Source: Penicillus capitatus | Lineage: Eukaryota > Chlorophyta | NCBI GenBank assembly: GCA_965649825.1 | Contig: OZ287697.1 | Span: 1,302,001 to 1,366,000 of the forward strand | DNA: 64,000 bases | Direction: 5' to 3' | Shown here: piece after piece, positions 51,101-59,141 of the stretch | How positions within the stretch are numbered: position 1 is the first letter of the stretch | Layout: each line of letters begins with the position of its first letter | Translations under genes and position numbers: made by a program | The notes under the pieces: model-generated | Told to the model about the DNA's origin: nothing | Seen by the model: only the letters and a program-made list of their open reading frames with translations | The model's database searches: none

Positions 51101-52235
51101 GTCAGATTGCGGTGGACTATGCGCAGGTGACGGCTATTGCCATTTCCATCAACGTCTCCTGGAGCACGACGCTCTCCAAATTCTTCGAAATTACTGGTAT
51201 CGTATGACAGCGACGATTACTGTTGTCCGAATCTGTTGTCTGCTGGTAGAATTGGTCAGCGGCGTCGTCACGGAGGCCATCGAAAGAGCTGTCCATTGTC
51301 TCCTGCACGAAGATGATGCCATGGAGCGAGGCATATTTGGTGTTGTGATGGACGTCATCACAGTCGTCGCCGTTATGCTCGTGTGCTTGGCTTTCTGGGG
51401 CACCGTATCCGTCGTTTCTCGTAGGAACGGAGGTTACTTCTGGAAGCGAGCGGGGATGAGTTTCTTCGTCGTCTCCTACCTGGGCTACATCTCGCTGACG
51501 AGCACCTCCATCCACGTTCTGACATGTCTCGAAGTCCACGACTCGCTGGCAGTCATGAACAACAGCACAACATCGTACTGGGCCGCGGACACGAACATCC
51601 AGTGCCACGAGGGATCTCACGCAGTTCTGGAACGCACACTCGGCTGGCCACTCCTTGTCGTTTTTTCGTTCGGATTTCCCGTCGTCGTTCTGTACATCAC
51701 TGTGTTCGCTGACGAACAGGAGAGGAATCAAGGAGACAGGCGAGAAGTAATCGGGTTTATATACCAATCCTACAAGAAGCGTTATTGCTACTGGGAAACC
51801 GTCGTTCTCTTAAGGAAGGCGGCCTTGGCCGTCGTCGTCATGCTTGCCTATCCGCTGGGGCCAAGTCTACAGGTCATGTTCTCGGCCTCCGTCTTCACGG
51901 TGGCTCTCTATTTGCAGACCGTTTGCCGACCATTCGGTGAAGAGAAGGACGGGCAGAATGGCCAACAGGACGCGTCAGACGAACTGGATCGACTGAACGA
52001 CTTGGAAAGCACTTCGCTTCTCGTCTCGCTGCTGACGTTCGTGTCCAGTCTCTGTTTCGACGCAGAGAATGTGTCGTCGGGCGTCCGTTCTTCTGTCAGT
52101 CTGGTGATTCTGGCGCTGAATCTGGTTTTCTTTTCGTACCTTGTTATCGTCTTCGCGGGAAAGTGTATCGACCGCTGGATAGCTGATCCTAACGCACAGC
52201 CTCTTACGTCTGGTTCGAGCAGCGACGAGCCATAA
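45120..52235 (+). CDS. Gene J: longest Pmp-repeat surface protein, chimeric type ii-X-2
   Basis: Exons 45120-45375, 45428-45743, 45797-49761, 49813-50798, 50846-51058, 51106-51196 and 51250-52235 join into 2,270 residues. Exon 1 is 256 nt as in gene H, with a signal peptide and RHLLQ (73-77). Exon 2 carries IPWNLTIS and YPKAPQKAT. Exon 3 is 3,965 nt and encodes about 1,320 residues of Pmp-type repeats, roughly twice the length in gene A. Exon 4 is type X (GEVPSANGTFCEPC, CHPCPENG, from about 1733). Exons 5-7 are type 2 as in gene B (short 213-nt exon 5, GHTGPLCGSCKPGYG, GFIYQSYKKRYCYWE, RPF). Exon 7 has an extra acidic, Gln-rich insertion (GEEKDGQNGQQDASDE) after RPF. All introns are GT-AG. 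This carries the opposite exon-4/membrane-module combination to gene H. Confidence 0.88.
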
Positions 52236-52919
52236 GTACCTGCTGCACTAAAACAACCAGTCACTAACTAAGTTTGACGAGTTTCTTGGAAATGCTTCAC
52301 AAACGTAAAACATGTGTTAGACAGACACTTATTTCTAAAGCGTGGATTGTGACACCCCTTTGACAAAGCGTGACGAGAAAGGCGTTCATGACCTGAACGA
52401 CAACATCGTCGAGTTTTGGAGCGGATTTACTCTGTCGGCTATAAAATAGTCCCGCCCCGATAGAACGATCGAATTTCGAATGTGGACAGAGGTATGTGAG
52501 GTAAGAACAAACTTGGTCCTCTGAGAACCCAGAGAACTACTTCGTCTAGTCCTTCTATTTTCGTTTGGCGAATACACGATGGCTTTCGCGACGAACGACA
52601 ATTCGTTGAGTGCATTGCGTGCGTTGTTCTGCAAACATGCGTATGTGCTGTCCTCGTATAAGATACGGCACCCATGCTTGGCGATCATGATCCTTTTCTT
52701 CGCGTTCGTGAACAGACTCTTCAGGAGGCGAGGTGATGGAATGAAGTGATCATTTAGAGGTGCAAAGCACCGTTCAAGAACAGGTACCGTTGCCCACGGT
52801 CGACTGGAGTTTCCGGAGCCGCCAAGGTGCAAGAGAATCTGTTCAGACTTCCGTTGCAAAAGCAGTCTTTGCAGGGGATACGTCTTCGTCGTCGTTTGCG
52901 TTTGCGCACGTTCGTCCGG
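52236..52919. other. Intergenic region after gene J
   Basis: No gene recognised. A long minus-strand frame here (52386-53096) runs antisense into the relic at 52920-53864 and is not supported as a gene. Confidence 0.4.
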
Positions 52920-53864
52920 TGAGGGCGTGTCAACCCGTGTCCAGAGAACAGAGACACTAGCAGTCGAGTCGTCTCGCCAGACCGGGATATCGACATCAGG
53001 CACCGTGCTCGGAGCGCGTCCAGAGCTGTCCTGTTCCAGGCGTTTGTGCCCGTGACAGTCGTGAAGACGCATTAGCTTAACGCACATAAGATGCACAGAT
53101 ACGTCCGTTCGATGAACACCAATACTTGCAAAACTGCACAGAGGCGCAGTGCAGAGAGGTGAGCTTCAAGTCTGTTTTAAGATTTCATCCAGCGTCGTTC
53201 GGTTTATAGGACATGAAGGGCCACGCTCCAGATCGCGCAAGAAAACCTTCGGCAACTTTCAATCTCATCTCTGCGACAAGTGCTTTTCTGGCACCAGTAC
53301 AGTCTTGTCTTGATCATTCACTCTATCATTTTTTGTTTTACTGTGTTTCCGGCATCACGATCAGAAGCAATATCTCTTATCTGTTCGTTTATCGTCGAAT
53401 CAGGAGTGAGCACAAGACTTTCATCAGTCTACGGCCTCGACAAGCAGTTTCTGTCAAGTGGACAATCGAATAAGGTCTTGCAAAACAGGTCACAAAGGAG
53501 AGTTGTTCTTCGCGTCACGGTGTCGCCGGTGGCGTCGAACGGAGACGATTCAAGCGGAAGACTTCTTTACAAGTGTTCGGAGAAGGTCCATAATGCTTCA
53601 GAATGTCCTCTGTATACTCGCCTGTCGGCGTGACTTTCAAATTAGATGAGTCGGCACGTAAGCAGAGCCAGCGAGGAGGGCCTTTTTTATAGAACAGAAC
53701 CTTCCTAACATGACCTCAAGCGCCCTTCCCGACAGATGACCCATTGACATCAAGGCAACCATATCCCCAATCAAAATCTTAGCGACACAGGGTCGAATAG
53801 ATAATTCTGTTCAATCTAGTGATGATGCAGAACATGCAAAATAGAAAACAACCGAGCTCTTCAG
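52920..53864 (+). pseudogene. Relic of exons 4-5 (type X / type 1)
   Basis: DNA similarity to gene I starts at GTGTCCAGAGAAC (near 52940) and continues to TACAC-GAGGCGCAGTGCAGAGAG, followed by a recognisable intron 4 (53159-53209) and exon 5 (GGACATGAAGGGCCACGC). It ends at GAGCTCTTCAG (53864) with GT beyond. Stops and frameshifts are scattered throughout. The exon-5 end sits only 10 bp before the TSD of a solo LTR, which therefore inserted into the relic's intron 5. No exon 6 or 7 follows. Confidence 0.75.
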
Positions 53865-53879
53865 GTTATTCATTGTTCT

Positions 53880-54123
53880 TGTCGCCAAGATTTGGTTTGG
53901 CGATGGGACTGCCTTGTTTCTGACGGGTCCACGTTCTGGGGGTGCTGGTTGAATCATCCGAGGCCCTTTTCTCTGGTTCTTATGCTAGGGTGATTCACCT
54001 GCCTAGGCAAGTCGCGTCACCATGCGGATATTTAAGGGCAAAACTGAACCATTGAACACCTTGCTCCAACAGTTGTAAAGTCTTCCGCTGATTGTCTGTT
54101 TGCGTCCGACCCGACCGGCGACA
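53880..54123 (+). mobile_element. Solo LTR with 5-bp target duplication GTTCT
   Basis: Begins TGTCGCC and ends GGCGACA, a 7-bp perfect inverted terminal repeat. The interior matches the LTR of the complete element at 56042 (GGTGATTCACCTGCCT, GCAAGTCGCGTCACCAT, GTAAAGTCTTCCGCTG). GTTCT flanks it on both sides (53875-53879 and 54124-54128). This is the expected product of LTR-LTR recombination. Confidence 0.88.
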
Positions 54124-54154
54124 GTTCTTTTTTCTAATCCTTTTCATGTTGTTG

Positions 54155-54414
54155 CCAGTACACATCCGGCGTCGTACCTGCCAGTACACATCCGGCGTCG
54201 TACCTGCCAGTACACATCCGGCGTCGTACCTGCCAGTACACATCCGGCGTCGTACCTGCCAGTACACATCCGGCGTCGTACCTGCCAGTACACATCCGGC
54301 GTCGTACCTGCCAGTACACATCCGGCGTCGTACCTGCCAGTACACATCCGGCGTCGTACCTGCCAGTACACATCCGGCGTCGTACCTGCCAGTACACATC
54401 CGGCGGCGTAAATG
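54155..54414. repeat. Minisatellite 1: 26-bp unit, 10 copies
   Basis: Nine identical units of CCAGTACACATC + CGGCGTC + GTACCTG followed by one variant unit (54389-54414). The 26-bp period is constant with no point differences in the nine full units by eye. The array starts about 30 bp after a solo LTR. It is not a CRISPR: there are no variable spacers. Confidence 0.92.
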
Positions 54415-54656
54415 GTGTCGCCTTTTCTTTCGATAGGTAGAGTTGGTGGTTCACCTTCTCTGTAGGCCCGCTGCTCCGACTCAACTTCACCTTCCGTGGG
54501 GCCGGGTACAGGCAGATCGTCCGGTCCAAGTAATACTAGGTCAACGCTCTGCTCTTCCGAGCTGCGTCTTGAACCGAATAGGTTGAGGTTGTGCACGATG
54601 TGGTCTGCGCCCCGCCGACGTAGTTCGGCTTGTTCCCGCAGGCGGAACGAGTTCAA

Positions 54657-54923
54657 TGTCGCCAAGATTTCCATGGCGATTTTACTGCCTCGTGCAAAAG
54701 GGGTGCATTTAGTTCTGAGACGCTTGTTGTCATGTCAGAGGGGGTCTGTTTTCTACAAAGGGTCTTCTTCTCTGGCTCTGCATGCGGGCTGACTCATCTG
54801 CCTAGGAACGTCGTGTCATCACGTGGGTATATAATGAGGTATTTCTGATCATTCACGACCGTGCTCTGTAAACTTCAGAAGTCTTCCGCTGTTTACATTT
54901 TGCGTCGGACCCGATCGGCGACA
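54657..54923 (+). mobile_element. Solo LTR with near-perfect 5-bp target duplication
   Basis: Begins TGTCGCCAAG and ends CGGCGACA, with the same inner landmarks as the other LTRs (TCTCTGGCTCTG, CATCTGCCTAGG, GTATATAATG, AGAAGTCTTCCGCTG). The flanks are TTCAA (54652-54656) and TTCAG (54924-54928), a 5-bp TSD with one mismatch. It is diverged from both neighbours and therefore an independent, older insertion. Confidence 0.8.
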
Positions 54924-56041
54924 TTCAGATTCTCCTGAACGGTCGGGTATAGAGGAGGATAGGGAACCAGTGCGCGCTGAAGACTTCGCTCGCCGCCGCC
55001 GCCGCCGCCGCCGCTGTCCAGGGTTATCAAACTTGCCTTACAGACTGTGCGAAAGAAAGCTAACATGTGATGTCGAACGTCCATTAAATCCCCCACAGTG
55101 AAGGGACGGGTGAGTCAGCTCCCAGCGAGAACCAGATAAAAAGGTCTCCTGAGAGCAGTGAAAAGACAGATAGTGCCCCTTGGCACGGATCCCCCTTCGG
55201 ACCGAGGCAGTCACCTCGTCAGATGCACATCGAGGCGGCGTACCTGCCAGTACACATCGAGGCGGCGTACCTGCCAGTACACATCGAGGCGGCGTACCTG
55301 CCAGTACACATCGAGGCGGCGTACCTGCCAGTACACATCGAGGCGGCGTACCTGCCAGTACACATCGAGGCGGCGTACCTGCCAGTACACATCGAGGCGG
55401 CGTACCTGCCAGTACACATCGAGGCGGCGTACCTGCCACCTCTCAGAGCAAGATTTTGTTTCAGGTTCGAACGTGTCGATTCTTATCTAAGAGTGGTTGT
55501 GACCTCTTAGGCAGGTGAATCAACTGGCATCCAGAGCCAGAGAATAGCGCTTCAGGTGAGTCAACTAGCGTCTTCTCAAATCATGTGGACTTCAAGGATG
55601 CAATTAGCATGTTTTGCAACACAATGTAAGCTGGTGATGCGAATCATTACGACCAATAGCTGCTTGCATAAGAAACGGACATGAGCTGGCCCATCAAGTA
55701 ATAAAACACTATTGTTCCACAGGACTTCAGCATCAAACGCTGGTTTGTGCTGCGACTACACAACTTTCTTCGGTTCTGACCTTACTCCCGTTTATCCTGT
55801 TTCACATTCACGTTCTCGCTACGGACCTTTCCCCGAGACTAATTCGACCTCGTCTGAAGCAGTAAGTTCTTTCGACGGAAAGACGGTCGAGTTTAAGTTT
55901 ATAGATCGTCTGACGCCAGTTCTGTCTGTCTCTTAGCCATGACTGGGGAAGAGCTCGCTTTTGTGACGGAAAGGAGATACCGTGACGAGACGAACAAAAT
56001 GTGCACCCCACGTTCTGCTGGCTTGTAATCCCCACGGCCGC
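54924..56041. other. Repeat-rich intergenic stretch with inverted LTR-like fragments
   Basis: Contains a CGC trinucleotide run (54991-55014), the 27-bp minisatellite (55226-55441), and two minus-strand stretches that resemble LTR interiors. One, near 55130-55080, reads CTGGTTCTCGCTGGGAGCTG-ACTCACCCG. The other, near 55575-55505, reads CTCTGGCTCTGGAT-GATTCACCTGCC. I could not fix their ends. No gene is supported; the frame at 55712-55936 lacks any signature. Confidence 0.45.
55226..55441. repeat. Minisatellite 2: 27-bp unit, 8 copies
   Basis: Eight copies of CACATC + GAGGCGGC + GTACCTGCCAGTA; the last copy lacks the final bases. The 19-bp core GTACCTGCCAGTACACATC is identical to that of the array at 54155, with only the linker changed (8 bp instead of 7). 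The array is flanked by LTR-like minus-strand fragments. Confidence 0.92.
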
Positions 56042-56275
56042 TGTCGCCGAGCGATGTGACGCTGCCTCGTTTTTGGGGAGGCCACATCATGGGGGGTCTT
56101 GGTTGAATCACCCAAGGCCATTTTCTCTGGCTCTGAGGCTAGGGTGATTCACCTGCCTCGCCAAGTCGCGTCACCATACGGGTATAAAATGAACAATCTG
56201 GACGTGTTTTCGCCTTGCTCTGTAACTTGTGAAGTCTTCCGCTGTTATCGTTTCGTTCGGCACCTCCGCGCGACA
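56042..56275 (+). repeat. 5' LTR of the gag-only element
   Basis: 234 bp, TG...CA ends with 6-bp inverted repeats. TATA box at 56183-56189 and the conserved GAAGTCTTCCGCTG word near 56231. Confidence 0.93.
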
Positions 56276-56397
56276 TGGTTTCGGAGCGTTGACACGTTCC
56301 TCAGTTTGAATCTCCGTCTTAGTGACGTTGCGCATTTGCTGTGTGCTTTGCGCCTTTGAGCCCTTACGAGGAAGTTTCAGGAAAACAAGTTACAAGG

Positions 56398-57441
56398 ATG
56401 AGTCAAGCACGACGAGAAAGAAGAACGGGGCAAGGTCGGTGGGAGGAAAACAGAAGCGGGATTTACGGTATCTACGAGTACCTCGAAAGTTTCCTCGTCT
56501 ATTGTCGCGAAGACGAGGGGCTCTGCCCCAGACTTCGCGGGCGGAGAACATGGATATTGCCGGATGGCTGGTCCACGATAGAGGACGAGTGTTTTTTGGT
56601 GGACCTCCAGGATATGTGCGATTTTGTCTACTACGTTTGCCCAAGGCTGCAAGAGAGGCGCGAGTTGCAAACGACGACGAGACGACTGCGCGAGGAAAGA
56701 GAGAGGCTACGCCAGCAAGTGGCGAACCTCGAAGCAGAAAAGGAAGGGTTACGAGCGACGCTCAAAATGTCTGAGGCAAGTGCTCTTGCCAGGGGACTGT
56801 CAGTCGGGGTTTTACAGCAAGAGGTATCCGAGGCGACAGCAGAAAATGAGCGGCTCTCAGGGCTTAATACGCAGTTACAACAAGGCATCGCGGAGGCCCA
56901 ACAAGACACAAACGAGGCCCGTGTGGAGACCTCTTCTACACAACAGAAGCTGAGAGAGACTGAGACGGCCTACGAAGAGGCCAAGAAGCATTTTATTATG
57001 GCACCTGATTTGGTGTCTAATCTTCGGTCGCTGACCGACGCGGTGAAGGCAGTGCATGACGAAGTTCGGACGAGCAGTGAGAGGACAGTTGAGGCGGTGG
57101 CGAGAAGACCACCAGATGGACGAAGCGAGAAGACGCTCACCCAAATGAAGCGCGTTCTCCACGACATCGGTCGCTATCCGCGGCGACGACGAAGGAAAAA
57201 GGCAGCCGACGCAGCTGACGATGGCGGAGGTGCCATCAAGCGCGGTCGGATCTGCTATCTGTGCCGGTGCAAAGGGCACTTGGCAGAAAACTGTCCGCGG
57301 GTGCGGACAGTTGGGACGACGTCAGCGGAACCGACGATGTCAGATGCGGAGCAACAGCCAGCGGAATCGAGCGCAGAAGGAGCGTCATCGGGATGGACCA
57401 TTTTCTCGGCGCTGAGGCGCTTCACCTCGGGCATTGACTGA
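56398..57441 (+). CDS. Gag-like protein with coiled coil and CCHC zinc knuckle
   Basis: 347 residues from the ATG at 56398. The frame is open further upstream, but only to a GTG, so the ATG is preferred. An N-terminal region with W and Y residues is followed by a long charged coiled coil, about residues 87-205 (for example RLREERERLRQQVANLEAEK). Then comes a basic patch (RYPRRRRRKK, about 259-268) and a single CX2CX4HX4C knuckle, CYLCRCKGHLAENC (about 286-299). The C-terminus is Ser/Glu-rich. The order coiled coil, basic patch, knuckle fits a retroelement nucleocapsid-type Gag that binds the element RNA. It is the only gene of the element. Confidence 0.85.
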   Translation: MSQARRERRTGQGRWEENRSGIYGIYEYLESFLVYCREDEGLCPRLRGRRTWILPDGWSTIEDECFLVDLQDMCDFVYYVCPRLQERRELQTTTRRLREERERLRQQVANLEAEKEGLRATLKMSEASALARGLSVGVLQQEVSEATAENERLSGLNTQLQQGIAEAQQDTNEARVETSSTQQKLRETETAYEEAKKHFIMAPDLVSNLRSLTDAVKAVHDEVRTSSERTVEAVARRPPDGRSEKTLTQMKRVLHDIGRYPRRRRRKKAADAADDGGGAIKRGRICYLCRCKGHLAENCPRVRTVGTTSAEPTMSDAEQQPAESSAEGASSGWTIFSALRRFTSGID

Positions 57442-57504
57442 AGCCGTTAGCATTTTCTGTGGGGGTTTGCTTTACTTGTTTTTCGGAGTTGGCGGGAAGC
57501 GTGG

Positions 57505-57738
57505 TGTCGCCGAGCGATGTGACGCTGCCTCGTTTTTGGGGAGGCCACATCATGGGGGGTCTTGGTTGAATCACCCAAGGCCATTTTCTCTGGCTCTGAG
57601 GCTAGGGTGATTCACCTGCCTCGCCAAGTCGCGTCACCATACGGGTATAAAATGAACAATCTGGACGTGTTTTCGCCTTGCTCTGTAACTTGTGAAGTCT
57701 TCCGCTGTTATCGTTTCGTTCGGCACCTCCGCGCGACA
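57505..57738 (+). repeat. 3' LTR of the gag-only element
   Basis: Appears identical to the 5' LTR over all 234 bp; followed by the target duplication GCCGC at 57739-57743. Confidence 0.93.
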
Positions 57739-57743
57739 GCCGC

Positions 57744-59141
57744 TTTTTCAACCGTCGCGTCGAGTCGTCTTTGAATCGTCCACCGAACGCAGACGTCGGT
57801 CACTGGTCTCTCGGGAATCAAATCCACCGATTTGACGACCGTCTCTTCCTCGACGCACAGCCGAGAGCTTCCGCCGATGTCGAATCCATGCTGATCGATA
57901 ATTTGATTCGCTCGTGGGCCAGCTCGGCTGGGGCAAATCTCGATGTCGATGGGGTGATGGTGATGTTTGACGCCGAACGGAACACGATTAGATATCAAAG
58001 GATAGAAAGTCCCCATGCTCTGAATCCTCTCCTTCACGATTCGAGCACGCCCTGACAGATAACCGCGAGAGGCGCAAACGCAACACAAATGAGGCACCGC
58101 TGCTTCACGCTTTTCCCATTCTGTCGACTCTCCCTCACGAGAGGTGCTGTCAGACGACCGTGTTAAGGAGTAAGGATAGGCTTTCTGCGTCGCACCTGAT
58201 AAGCTTGAGAGTTGACAAGATTCCGAACGCATCTGGAATCTTGTTCCATGACAGGAGATGACACTGAATCATTTGCTGTCATGCAGGTGACAGGCAGATA
58301 AAATGATGATGTATCCTAATCCCTCTGTCCACAGTAAATTTCATCATCTGTCACATCATGGAAAAACGATGTTGGCAGTTGTTGGCGTGACCTGAATTTG
58401 CGTGACCCAGGAGAACAATCTGATCTAATCAAAGAGGTTCAAACATGTGTCAGGAACCAATGCAAACCCAGATCTTAAGCTGTACCGCATTTTTCAGCAT
58501 GCGAAATCGTGTCGCGGCCCATGACGTAGCAGTCGCTTCGACGCACCGACCGCTCGCTCGCATCTCCACCATCGACATCTGCGTTTCGCTTTCAGTCGTG
58601 TATAACGACGTTGGGTTGCCGCAGCAGGAGAGACGCTGGATGACGAAAACGCGACGATGGCAAGGAACCATTCGTGGAAGAATGGCGGCGGGTCGTTTTC
58701 CAAAAGCGTCTCTTCCGTCGTCTTTGACAGGCATTTTTGTCACTGGCACAGAGAAGCATAGAATGCGAGGTGTACGTGCGCAGGAATCGGAGTTGGACGT
58801 CGAACAACTTTCAGCCAGAACTCGCTATTCTTGTTAAAGATTCTAGCGTATCAGCTCACAGCCACATCAAGCAAGCTCCCTCATCACATCAACAGCCGAT
58901 TACATACACGATTATTTCTTCTGTAGCAAAGAATCAAGTAGGGTGCACCGTCCACGATTAATGCCGAGTGACGTTATGCTTCTTCCTACCCAGACTGCCA
59001 TAGGCTGTCCGTCATTTAAAACATGCATGTATTAGTGTAAGCCAGAAACACAAACAACTGGGATATCGTCGTCGACATTAGATTAAGATGTTCTTATGTT
59101 TTATGTTCAAATGAAGAGTGACGTTGTTGACCAATGAATGC
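57744..59141. other. Flank of gene K: start of the duplicated segment
   Basis: 57744-58055 holds two overlapping open frames (plus 57771-58055, minus 57708-58232) without recognisable features; I do not call either. From about 58060 the sequence follows 18955 onwards: first an orphan piece of a minus-gene upstream block (no TATA box or gene attached), then the shared 3' flank of genes E and K. A short piece of the same flank also lies near 15720-15795. Confidence 0.5.

Larger units (their letters stand above)
56042..57738 (+). mobile_element. Complete non-autonomous LTR retrotransposon (gag only)
   Basis: Two 234-bp LTRs (56042-56275 and 57505-57738) look identical. Each starts TGTCGC and ends GCGACA. 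The element is flanked by the 5-bp target duplication GCCGC (56037-56041 and 57739-57743). A TGG at 56276 opens a likely primer-binding site, TGGTTTCGGAGCG, directly after the left LTR. A purine-rich GGCGGGAAGCGTGG precedes the right LTR. The LTR has a TATAAAA box (56183-56189). The internal region encodes one Gag-like protein and there is no room for protease, reverse transcriptase or integrase. It must rely on proteins supplied elsewhere. LTR identity points to very recent insertion. Confidence 0.93.

Noticed and set aside
52386-53096. Minus-strand 236-codon open frame
   Set aside because: It runs antisense to the exon 4-5 relic and has no family signature.
54144-54674. Minus-strand open frame of 176 codons through minisatellite 1
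   Set aside because: Most of it is the translated minisatellite and its start lies inside a solo LTR; all frames of such an array are open.
53880-54923. Reading the two solo LTRs as the ends of one element containing minisatellite 1
   Set aside because: Each LTR has its own 5-bp target duplication and they are diverged from each other, so they are separate insertions.
54155-55441. CRISPR-like arrays
   Set aside because: Units are directly adjoining with constant linkers; there are no variable spacers and the context is eukaryotic.
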